Origin: Emergomyces orientalis
Lineage: Eukaryota; Ascomycota; Eurotiomycetes; Onygenales; Ajellomycetaceae
Length of the DNA stretch: 64,000 nt
Direction of reading: 5' to 3'
NCBI GenBank assembly: GCA_002110485.1
Contig: MOWL01000089.1
Span: 434,001-498,000, forward strand
How positions within the stretch are numbered: the first letter of the stretch is position 1; each line of letters opens with the position of its first letter. The notes under the pieces are model-generated. The model searched no databases, was not told where the DNA came from, and saw only the letters and a program-made list of their open reading frames with translations. The translations under genes and the position numbers were made by a program. Shown here one piece after another: positions 22,201 through 32,863 of this stretch.

Positions 22201-24168
22201 ATGTGATTCCGTGGTCTACCCCTGGTCCACAATGAGGGAGTAAGGTGTTGGCTGCAGTACAATCAAACACATTTAAATAGACATGATAGTGTTTGAGCAG
22301 TTTCTTCTGTGAATCAGTGAGCTTCTTTTTCACCTCTAGAGCTTTCTCTATGTCCTTTAGGCTAGCTGAGAAGACTTGGGTGCTGTCTTGCTTGTAATAT
22401 TTGCAGAGATGATGCTCAAATGTGACTGCTAAGACTTGAATTGATTGAGAACTCTTATTGAGAGCTAGAGTGTTCTTTATCACAATTTCTGAACAGAAAT
22501 GCAGCTTCTGTCTTTTACTGTCAGGCACTGCGTTGAACATGTTCAGCCATGACATCCCTAGAGTTATGTGGGGGGAACCTGAGTCTTGAGAAGTTTTAAT
22601 CACATAGAAGTAGAATCTCTTAGCTAGATGTTCTTCTACATTCAATGCTGCACAAGCTACCTTGTCAATCATTTGATAGTTACCATCAAATCCTTCAATA
22701 AGACGGCCGGGAAATTTCATACACTGGAGGTTCAATTTTCGTGCAAGATGTGAGAAGATGATGTCATAGAGAGCACACTCTGAATCTATCATTGCTCTAG
22801 TGAAGTGTATGCCATTCAAGACAGCATCTACATAGATTGAGTCTCTAATCATTTTCTTCTCAAATTTCTTCCATCCCTTGACTGCTTGTTCCTCCATGGG
22901 CCTCTGCAGATGATTTTTGGCAGAGGCTACTCTTTTCCCGGCTCCGGAGAGCTCTCCCTTGAGCTACTGTTGAGACTACTCGCTCTTGACTGAGGCTGAG
23001 GGCGGCTTTGGCGGGGTTCCAACATGGGGGCTACACTGGCGGCCTTCACAGAGCGCCGCGCGGGCTTGTAAGGGCAATCTGTGACCATGTGCTCTGATGC
23101 TCCACAGCAGAAGCACAACCTCTTTTCCTTTCTTCTATTCAGCTTCTTGAGGTCTACTCATGCAGTGTGTTGTGTTCTCTTGTTCTTCTTCTTGACAGTT
23201 CGTGCTGGTGTGGGCTCTCAGTTCATGGCATTCTGTAATTCAGAAGAAGTCTGGAAAAGGCTTTTTCAGAGTCTCTTGAGTGAGATATTTCAGTGTCAAC
23301 TCAGTTAACTCTTCTCAGACTTATTGAAATTCTTCATGCAATCTGCAATTCTTTTCACTTGATTCTTGAATTCATCATAGAACTTCTTTTCATTCAAGCT
23401 CAAGAGATGTTTCTTTAGTTCTCAATTAAAAGCTTCTTTCAGATAGTCTTTTTTGATTGAGTCAGCTCATTCATGCTTATCAGTCTCTAGAAGCAGTTGC
23501 TTTAGTTCAGTTAAAAATTTATCAAAGCTTCTCTTTTTTTATCTCAGTCTATTCAGTTTGTTCAAGGCTTTCTGCTCATAGACTGTGTCAGCAAATGTTG
23601 ACTTCAGAAGCTCAAGGAACTTCTTAATGATAAATCTATTGATTTCAGAATACTGATTCACTCAAGAGTGAATTCTTGCTGATGCTTTGTCTTTCAGTCT
23701 TTCAAAAGTATACCACACTTGAGCTTGTTCATTTTCAATGATCTGTCCATCAATCATGATCTTGGCTTTGAGGTTGCTAAGGAACTGTGGAAAATAGAAG
23801 AAATTATTGCTGTTATAACAGGCAGGGTCTGAAAGGCTTGCTTTTGACCATTTTGATTCAATAGAAAGAGAGATAGTGATAACTTCAATTGAGTCTGAAG
23901 TTCTGATGATCATTCATTACTTCTTGAGTTCTCATCATTGATTCTGTAGCTTCACTTATTGAGCTGCTAGTTTTTTCTTCATCTGAAAAAGCTCTGTGAG
24001 CTTCTCTCTAGTGAGATTGATGATCATTTCTTCATTCTGTGATTCATGACTGCTTGTGACTAACACAAATTTGTCTTCATCTGATGGAGTCTTAAAGATG
24101 ACCATCAGTGCTACGTGCGATAGAATGTATATGTCAAAATAGTAGTAAAAGAATGTCTGATTCTTCAT
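19262..24168 (-). pseudogene. Gypsy-C gag-pol, many in-frame stops
   Basis: Gag lies at about 24168-22930 with a CCHC knuckle CFCCGASEHMVTDC (near 23115-23074). The protease (22897-22163) has MIDSECALYD where DSG is expected. RT (about 22140-21400) has YIDD near 21705. RNase H (about 21300-20930) has VVETDFSDY. Integrase (about 20420-19700) retains the H2C2-like region, IDFIMKLSES and YHSETDG. The chromodomain (about 19430-19290) reads YYVEKILKKK and YLIK followed by TGA where Trp is expected. More than a dozen frame breaks are single stops, and those resolved are nearly all TGA at Trp or CGA-Arg positions. Confidence 0.85.
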
Positions 24169-24216
24169 CTTTCACTGCTAATCAGTGGAAGAATATAAAT
24201 AACTAAATACAGGCAT

Positions 24217-24232
24217 CTTCCGCATGCGGAAG
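24217..24232. repeat. 16-bp perfect palindrome in the Gypsy-C leader
   Basis: CTTCCGCATGCGGAAG. A second partial GCGGAAGG follows at about 24281, and GCTATAGC occurs twice nearby (about 24290-24325). Confidence 0.5.
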
Positions 24233-24399
24233 GAATGATAAATGATATAGTAGGTAGGCACGTATGCTCTGCGGAAGGTAAGGGTAATGCTATAGCTAGG
24301 TAGGTACGTACGAAGCTATAGCGATAAGATTATATAGGCGAATATATAATATAGCGAATGTACTAGGGAGCGTGGGTGCTGCCCACGATAATCAGGGTT

Positions 24400-24580
24400 T
24401 TTGTTTTTATAAGTGCAGGGATTCCTTGCTACCCTGTCACACTGTGATTTACTCAAAAAATGAGTTTATAATGTCAGTATCCTCCTGGACTTTTTTATAG
24501 ATGCAGGGATTCCTTGCTATTCTGTCACACTATTATTCTTTCTTAATAATTGATCTGTGGTGTCAGTGTCTTTCTGAGCT
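24400..24580. repeat. Tandem duplication of about 85-95 bp in the Gypsy-C leader
   Basis: Two adjacent units share GCAGGGATTCCTTGCTA, then CTGTCACACT, and a later GTCAGT. One starts near 24412 and the other near 24500. No coding content. Confidence 0.6.
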
Positions 24581-24626
24581 TTTCCATGTCTTCCTTTAGT
24601 AAGGAGTAAAAAGGAAGCTTTCCTAA

Positions 24627-24837
24627 TATAAGAGATGAGCAATTAGGTATGAAAGAACTATATTGTGTCTAATATACAAGAAGAAAAGCTTAAGAAAGAA
24701 AAGAGAAAGAAAAGAAAGAAGTGCAAAGAGTGTGTAGAAAAGTGCTCTAAGCACAGATTGCAAGTGAGGGCTAGCCACTAGCGCGGGAGCCGGCTAGCCC
24801 GAGTCCACATAACCATATAGGGGTTCAACCCCTGACA
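24627..24837 (-). repeat. 5' LTR of Gypsy-C
   Basis: 211 bp, aligned with the other two copies of this LTR. Its inner terminus is mutated (TATAAGAG in place of TGTAAGGG). Confidence 0.8.
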
Positions 24838-24844
24838 CTGTGAG

Positions 24845-25225
24845 AATAAATCAAGCAGCATCAAAGATCATTGATTAATTGAAAGATAGATCTATTCTGT
24901 CTAGACATTCTATATACTGGCAAAGTGATTTTTCCTGGCCAAAAGATAGTAATTAATTAGCAGAAGATCTTTCAGTTCAAGAAGCACAGTCATTGTATTA
25001 ATTTAGCAGCTGTGAGTAGAGGAGGTTGTAATCTCTTGTCAATGCTCTAATATTAGGTTTTTTAATATTAATTATTGAAGCTAGAGCTTCAGAGATCTTA
25101 TTCTCTATTAAATATATATAGAAGTCATCATGTTGGCTGGTTATTGATTTTTCAAGTTGGAATAACATATAATTAAAAATAATCGCGTTGAGATGGCGGA
25201 TAACGTTGAGGTGGCGGACCCTCAT
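24845..25225 (-). pseudogene. Relic of a pogo/Fot-type transposase N terminus
   Basis: The minus strand reads IENKISEALASI then PNIRALTRDYNLLYSQLLN, which resembles the HTH-psq module at the start of Tc1/mariner-pogo transposases. It is followed out of frame by QYIECLDRIDL, which resembles the next conserved part (a Y-I-x-R-L-D-R-I-G form). No DDE domain remains. The relic ends near the Gypsy-C 5' LTR. Confidence 0.45.
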
Positions 25226-28200
25226 ATGCGAGAGTCCGACCAGAGGTTGAGGTGAGCGGTAGCTTACAAATTATCTAGAGGCCGGTTAGTGTCTGTATGA
25301 ATCTGGTAATTGCATAAAAAAATGAACAAACTTGTTCATCTTTTTTATTTATCTTCATATATAATTAAAATGTTGCATGAAATTGAAATAGATTTAGTGT
25401 TCTCTATATAAGCTTACTTAGTGACATTTGAGAGATATTTCTGGCATCATTTTCTTCCCTATTCTCTCTATCTGAGATTTAGCATCATATTCATTATATC
25501 TACAAAGCTCACTTCTAAAATACATCAAAAATACTTGCTTATCAGACTATTTCACAGTGTGTTTTTATGACTGGGTGGTGATTTTTAAAATCCACAAAGT
25601 ACTTGGCAACTAGGCAAAAAAGAGCTTGTTAAACTTAGTAAATATTTCGTGCAAGAAGGTGTTGCAAAATCCGCCTAATGAACCAAAAACTGGCTACACG
25701 CAGTTATTCGTCTTGTCTCAGCATAGTGGGAAAGGCTGCTTTTTCGATAGTGGACGGAAGTGAGGGAGAACAGGGAAAGGCCACAGAGAGGAAGAGCGAT
25801 ATCGGAGAGTTGGGAGTTGGCACCTCGGCCGATATAAAACGAATCCTGAACTAAACTGTCGTTATCCCCGATTCTCTCCACAATCTATCCCCGGGTTCCC
25901 CGCATTGGTCCCCTCCTTGCAGGGGTTTGATAAAATTGATTTTGGTGTGGTTGTCGCTTCATAGTGCGTGGATCAAGATGCCAGCGAATACCTGGGTTTG
26001 TATTAGTATGCGCTCTGCTCTGAAAATATACCTGAAAATTTATCCTTCTCGTACGATTATGTAAATGAAGGGCGCGAATGTGGTGCAGAGGGGGGCCTCA
26101 TGGACTGGTAAAACACTTTAATGCGATTAGGCCCAATCGTGTACATTCCCAACCGAGGAAATTCGTTCGTTTTGTACTCGAAATTTAGGAGGATGCCGAG
26201 CAAGGAGTCTAGATCGGCGGCATGCCGTTCGTTGTTGACAAGAAAGACGGGCCAGAAAGCGGGTAGCCCGCTTTGTGGGGGACTATAGTCTAGGGGAGTA
26301 TGGTTATTTTCAAGCTCGCATTATCCAGGCGTACTCATGAAACAATTTTAAAAGAGCTTTTTTTTAGAAAACTCGATGGAGCTTAAAACGGACACATCGT
26401 GTAAACCTGAGTACCTATGCCTCTGCTCTACATGGACCTAGTGGGTGGTGTTAGGTTGGCCGTTAGGTTGGCCATAGTGTACTTGCGACAAGCACGGTGG
26501 CCTGCCGAACGGAAGATTTCCGAAAGGTTTGGAACGCGCTTCAAGCCGGTTTCATTCGTGAAGTTGTCAAAAATTTTTGTAGTCCGGGCTTAGCCAAACT
26601 AATAATGCTGATTGGCGTCAAAACCAGTTATTGAATTTTTTTTAGGAGCTGCTGAGAAATTATTGACTCATTTTTTTATTTTTTTTTTTGGTTTGGGCGA
26701 TTGAAATGTGCCGCTCACCCGGGAGGGGTTTTCAGCAGCAAAAAATTGGAGAGAAATGTCCGTCCTAACAAAGGACTAGAAAACAGAACCGGACATGCTA
26801 CGCTTCGTACGTTATGAGAAGTTTCATGACCCCAAATTGAATTGATTCCCCGCATACTCCCCGCATCCTCTTAGGGTAGGTCACTAACCACAGAAAGTCA
26901 GTACTTCACATTCTTGATCTTGCTGCTTTTAACTTTATATGTCCTGGATCATAGGATCCCTCCGCTCAGGAACCAAATTTCGGTATGATGTTCAATCAGA
27001 TTTGGCTAAACTTAAAACTGAATGAAGGTATTCCGAGAGATTACCGACTTCGGGTACCTTCTTTCAAGAGTCCGTTGTTTGAAGACAGAAAAAAAAAAAA
27101 AAGGAAAAAAAAAAGAAGTCATAAAAATCCCGTAGGAAAATAAAGACTCCGCCCCCCTCCCGGAATGGATTTGGTGAGGAAATATGGAGCTATTTTAATG
27201 CTTCGTGGAAACTGGGTTTGTTGCCCCATAAGTACTCACTGAGGGAAAACGATCGCGTGGCTAGAGGCGCTAGAGGCAAAGTAAGGGAGTTGTGACGCTC
27301 GTAAACAGTAGTCTTTTCTTGTTCTCATTATTATTCTTGAAAATTTGGTCAGCTTCTCAGCACACCTCAGCGGTTTGCCAAAGATGAGGCTCTGGAGAGA
27401 TCATCTTGAGTTTAGAGAGCTAGCTACTTTGAGAAATGGACAATTAGGGCATAATTTACATGTCACGGGATAACCGCACCCACCACCAAAAGATGGAATT
27501 CTAACATCCTTTAATTATACTTTCAATTTTGTGTAGCGTGTCCACGCCTAGGAACCTGGCCAGCCATCTCAGACCATTTTGTTATAATTCCAACACTGAA
27601 AATCTTGCCCCTCCCCCGCTTTATTGATCGGTTTCACCCCTCGTAATTGAACGGCTCGAGCTGACCAGTCGCGTGGGAGTGATGGATCTCCAAAGCAGGC
27701 TAGCCAAAAAGCCCTTCCCCACTAGCAATCGTTCTGGATTTTCGGGGTCTGGATGAACAACTTGGAAGGCTTGGACGAATCTGTTCAAGTCCTTCTTCGA
27801 TGTCTGGGGATAGCGTCCCTATGAGGTTTTGATTGAACGGATAGGTGCCAAGAAAAAAAATCGCCGCAACAATTTTCAAAGAAGATTTTCAAAAGCTGGC
27901 CCTAATCTTCGCCCTAGCCTAAGGGAAGATGGGTCGAGTCTAGGGCTGAAAGGAAAGCTCCTGACCCTGGATTTTTGCGTCGTGGTTTGTTACTTCGAAT
28001 GCAAAAGCCTCCCCGAGAACAAGTATCTCGATCTTGCAAGTTAAACTCGAAAAGTCTAGGATATGGATTTCCTCAACCAAGGTATTTATTACGACGAATT
28101 TGGTTCGTCCCACAAGTTGGCCACCTGATCCTCCACTGCCCGATATACATACTCAAGCGTAGAACTCCAGATGCAATTCTGGGGCGAGCAGTCGCGAAAG

Positions 28201-29903
28201 CATAATTAATCAATCATCGAACTCTGGCAGTCCTGTGATCTCAACTTCCAGCGAATTTAGAAAACAAGATGATCGGGCGAATGGTAGGGCGCATGAGGAA
28301 TGATTCATTTGCGACTTAAGTTTACTCTCGTCTAGAAACGACATTCTGATCTGAATTCGATAATCCCCGAGGTGCTCCCAGGACAATCATCAGGAATTCG
28401 CCAGAAACCCGTATCCATCCGACCCGTCGTGTGATACTGGAAGCCAACTCACAGATTACAAATCCGGGCGGCTCAAGCATAACTAAGTTATTTAAATGCT
28501 GGGGGGGTACCAAGGTACCTAGGCAGGTACCAAAACGGTATCCATGGGATGGTCGGGGTTCTTTGCGGAAAAATCGGCCGCTGCCCGAGGTACTTTTCCT
28601 AGCTTGGCATTTTCCTGCGTGGCGCAAGATCGAACCTGGAGATATCATAATTGCCGCCCCTGGGGGGAAGATTCAGGCATTATTGACCTTCCCACCAGTT
28701 TATTAGATGACTGACTCGGAAACCAATGTACTGGAAAATAATAACCAAAATGGTCAACACTGGCTGGCAATAAGCTGCACTGCTCTTTTCAGAAGCTGTC
28801 GATAATCGGAAGCCGACTTGACCATTTCCTAACAGCCACTTACCGGCGCTAGAGGAACCAGCTCCAAAAATATTTTGAAGGTCAGGTATAGCCAGGCTCT
28901 CGGCATTTCACAACGTGTGCCAGCGACTCGGGAAAAAATTTACACCATGGGACGGAGCCTTATAGTATAATCTGCAATCAAAAATGGCAACAATAATGCA
29001 ATATTGTACGCAACACAAGCAGCCATAATACCTTAGATTTCATAGGTCGCACATTTACACATTATTCATGTGAGAGCTAGCTTTTTTTGTTCGCTGCTTA
29101 AACCTTCCTCCCTAGGTGATGTGAACTTCAGATTCTGAGAACGCATCCGTTTTTCGCCCGGAGCAAAACTTCGGCAACAAGACCCTGCAATGAACTTGGC
29201 AACAAATTGCCTCTGACTTTAGCGGCGAAACCGACCACTAACTAGTTAAAGTGAACATTTACTGGAAAGGTTGGACTTTTCGGCGGTTCCCATGTGGGGT
29301 TGGCTCCGCCCGCGGCTTGATAATTGGTGGCTCAACTCCTTCTTCTCCTCCTGCGGGAATTCTAGGAAATTTCTGGTCCATCGGTAACCCAGGCTAGCAC
29401 CCATTTGTATCCCAAAAGGCGCCCCGCTTCGTCATTTTAGCACTCCGCTTTACGAGCTTGAGCAGTCGCCAAATGATCCAGGACTTTTAGTTTAGCGCCC
29501 CTCCATAACCCCAGAACAAGTTCCCCACAGGGCCACAGCCCATACTATGAAACCCGCAAGTCCCATATGGGGGAGGCAACAATGGCAAATAGCTATCTAT
29601 GCAACTTGGAGGATGAGCAAGCTTTGGCACTGGGATGAACTGGCCTACATAAGAACTCAGTCCCCTCCCCACCTCCCCCTTTTCCTTCTATTTTGGCTTC
29701 CTCCTCTTTCTGGACAAAATTTACGATACACTCTCTCGCAGTGTTTTGGGTTTTGTGAACAATTCCTAATAATATCGAGCCTTCTTACAGATTTTTGCTA
29801 TGCAATTTTCATTATAATTGCTTTCGATTTTGGGGAGTGATTCCAGGTTTTTAAGGCTTTTCTAGATACCACATTAGCCGTACTTTTCGCAAAGTCATTC
29901 GTC
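25226..29903. other. Long region without a supported gene
   Basis: 4.7 kb with balanced composition and only short frames. It has homopolymer tracts (T-rich near 26668-26690, A-rich near 27085-27112) and a CT-rich stretch before the regulator gene at 29.9 kb. The last about 500 bp is the probable promoter and leader of that gene. No tRNA, transposon or conserved coding motif was recognised. A long regulatory upstream region is possible. Confidence 0.4.
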
Positions 29904-32863
29904 ATGGCTTCTGCCGAAGCAATTGAATCGCAACCGCAGAATAAGCGGAAAGCCGCTGCTGCAGGCATTCAGAGTACATCCCGCCCGGTGAAACGACGAG
30001 CATCGAAGGCTTGTTGTTGTTGCAGGGCGCGCAAAGTCCGATGCGATGTGGTGGAGAATGGTTCCCCTTGTACAAATTGCAGGTTGGACGAAGTAAAATG
30101 CGTGGTCACGGAAAGCAAGCGCCGAAAGTCAGTTTACATGCCCGAACAACAGTGAAAGTTTGATGGACAAATTCATTTCTATGCAATTTGAATGAAAACT
30201 TATAGAGATTGGCGTTCAGGAAATCCCGAGCTGAAGGCGGCGCTTCGAACCCCTCCCCAACACAATCCGCCAACACACCAGACGATTCTGGATTTCCATT
30301 TACCACCAACAATGACGACCATATCGGGGTAGCCATCCCTGATCCACTGGCTCCGTTGTCGCCGTCTCAATTATCGGTGGATTTAGAGCATGGCCGTCAT
30401 GTTCCTCACCTACTCTGTTCGTCCTCGTGTCTTTTGTAGATAACATCCTCCCTTTTACTAATGTGATTCGTAGATCAAACGCAAGGCAACAGGATCAAAC
30501 ATGAAGATCGACAACGCAGAATGTCAAGTATTTCGGCGCTTCCCGCCACCCACCCACTTAGCAATATGACCTCCGCGGTTCAGCAACTACTTGATCCCGA
30601 TTTTGGGGCTCGCCATTCCCCCCAACCTCCCCAAACTGCCCAACAGGCGAAAGGCTGGCTGCCCAACTTTATCCGCCCTCTGCCTGCAAAGTTCCAGTCT
30701 GACGATATTGCGTACCTTGAAGCCAAGGGAGCGTTGACAATTCCGAACCGGGAGCTTCGCAATGAGCTTATGAAAAGTTACCTGCAATTCGTTCATCCCT
30801 ACATGCCGCTGTTAGAATTGGATGATTTCCTAAGGACTATAGCACGGAATGATGGTTCTCGTCGTATGAGCCTTCTTCTATTTCAAGCAACTATGTTTGC
30901 CGGCACTGCCTTCATTTCTATGAAGCACTTGATAGAGGCAGGATACGAATCAAGAAAGGAGGCAAGGAAAGCGTTCTTCCAAAGGGCTAGGGTATGTCGA
31001 TATTAACCTTGCACTGTTATCTGGAGCTCTCGCTGACGTGTGTCGAATCTTTAGCTTTTGTATGACTTCGATTATGAAATTGATCGGATATCTTTGGTCC
31101 AATCCCTTTTACTGATGACTCACTGGTATGAAATGCCTGATGATCAAAAAGATACTTGGCATTGGATGGGCGTCAGTTTATCTCTTGCACATACCATTGG
31201 CCTCCATCGAGATCCGTCTACTTCATGTATGGATCCTCGCCGACAGAAACTCTGGAAACGAGTTTGGTGGAGCACCTACACCCGTGACCGACTTATTGCC
31301 CTTGGAATGCGACGGCCTACACGGATTAAGGACGAAGACTGCGATGTCCCTATGCTCACGTTGGATGATTTTGATATCCAACCTCTCTCTACGGAAGCTC
31401 TACAAATAGTTGGAAATTGCGAATTGGCCCATAATATCGACCACCAGAGGCAGCTTGCAACCATGTTTGTGGAAAAGTCCAAATTGTGTCTTTGCATAAG
31501 CCATGTCCTTGGTGCGCAATATTCTGTTCTCGGCCATAAGTTTGGAGGCACAACGGAGACTACAATGATGTTGGTACCAAAAAAGGCTTCATCGGAAACA
31601 TGCGAAGTGCGGAAATGTGACCAGGAGCTGGAAACTTGGCTGGCCGATCTGCCAGAGGCGGCCCAGTATCGACGTCCTTCGTCATCCAGCTTTGCTAACG
31701 GGGAAGAAGTCCTTCATATACATCGGGCATTGCTGAGGATGATATACCTCACAACCTCTAGTGCGTTACATCGTCCCCAAGTTCTTCCTGCTACCCCATT
31801 CCCAACGGTTGAAACTGGACTCCAGGACCTGTCCCGCAACAAGGTCCGCTATGCTGCAATTGAAATCACAAATATTGCCCAGCACTTACATACAATGGAC
31901 CTGACGCGTTACCTCCCAACCACTGGAGTAACTGTTCTGCTCCCGGCCGTCATCATCCACCTGCTTGATATCAAATCTAATGACTTCAATGTCCGATCCG
32001 CCAGTTTGCACCGCTTTTATCAGTGTATGCAGATTTTGCAGAGACTGAGGGAAATATACGCCTCTGCAGACTTCGCAACGTCTTTCCTTGAAGCCGCCAT
32101 TCGAAAGGCTGGTATTCAGGTTTCTACCCAGGTTCCTCAGGAGCGACCGGTTCAACCTAGCGCACTTCATTTCTCCGCCAGACGTCCCGACACTTTGACC
32201 CCACCTCCTGACATCATGACCGATAAAATTCCGGACTTCACGTATACTTCAATTGCCCCCAGCGTTGCGTTCACCCAGGCGGAGAAGCCGGATATTCTCT
32301 ACGCTTCAACACCGCCCCAATCCGTGGGAAGCGAAAACGGGAGCACCAACAATGTCCGCCATGATATGTTCTCTGACGAAATCCCGGTTAACAGCACTGA
32401 GGATTGTGACACGAGTCTTACAGAGTTCATGAATCTTGCCCATGATGCAGATATCAACCAGAACGACCTCGACGCTTTGATTAATTTCGATGATGCCGGT
32501 GCGAACTTCTTTGTCGCCGAAGACGCCATTGGCGGCATGGATCCTACGATTTCGAGCATGTCAAACGACAATAGCAACAGATTCAACCTTGATAACATCG
32601 ACTGGATGCAAGATTTCACTGTGAACAACAACATCGGGGCCGACAATAATATGCAAATGAGTTCTACCCTGGATCAGAAACCCCTTGACTCCGGCGACAA
32701 AACCGGAGAACAAGTCGCCGGGTCTGAAAGCGAATCGAAAAATGCTTCTACAGAGAATGCAGGCGCTAAGACTGCCAGCTCCAACTCATCTAATGAATGC
32801 GAACCGTTGCAGCTGAGAGCAATAAGTATTCCAGCTGAGACCGATTTCAATGCGTCGATTTGA
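29904..32863 (+). CDS. Zn(II)2Cys6 transcription factor, cutinase-factor-1-beta-like, 4 exons, 912 aa
   Basis: Exons proposed: 29904-30127, 30208-30395, 30474-30991 and 31055-32863 (2739 nt). Residues 37-66 form the zinc cluster CX2CX6CX8CX2CX6C, preceded by basic VKRRASKA and with an unusual run of four Cys at 37-40. The fungal-specific regulator domain follows from about residue 250, with HPYMPLLELDDF, THWYEMPDDQKDTWHWMG, SLAHTIGLHRDPS and WWSTYTRDRLIALGMRRPTR. The C-terminal about 250 residues are Asp-, Ser- and Asn-rich and probably activate. All introns have GT-AG ends; intron 2 has an ACTAAT branch. The architecture matches cutinase transcription factor 1 beta / fatty-acid regulators of other ascomycetes. 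The target is inferred from family resemblance only. All Trp codons in the conserved domain are intact, in contrast to the flanking transposons. Confidence 0.88.

Larger units (their letters stand above)
19024..24837 (-). mobile_element. Gypsy-C chromovirus, near full length, inactivated
   Basis: The 5' LTR is at 24837-24627 and the 3' LTR at 19229-19024 (minus reading TGTCAGGGG...CTTACA). A polypurine tract lies at 19252-19230. Between them are a 450-bp leader, gag, protease, RT, RNase H, integrase and chromodomain. The right LTR has more G-to-A changes at its end (TGTAAGGGGC has become TATAAGAGAT). The flanks (CATAC, CTGTG) do not match, so no target duplication is seen. A solo LTR of the same family is at 35902-36126. 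Confidence 0.88.

Noticed and set aside
1..24168. Classical repeat-induced point mutation (CpA to TpA)
   Set aside because: CpA and TpG stay common in the decayed elements and Trp codons do not become TAG. Only scattered changes such as Cys to Tyr fit this context.
28322..28706. Overlapping frames on both strands near 28.4-28.7 kb
   Set aside because: No conserved motif or splice continuation; probably chance open frames in GC-balanced DNA.
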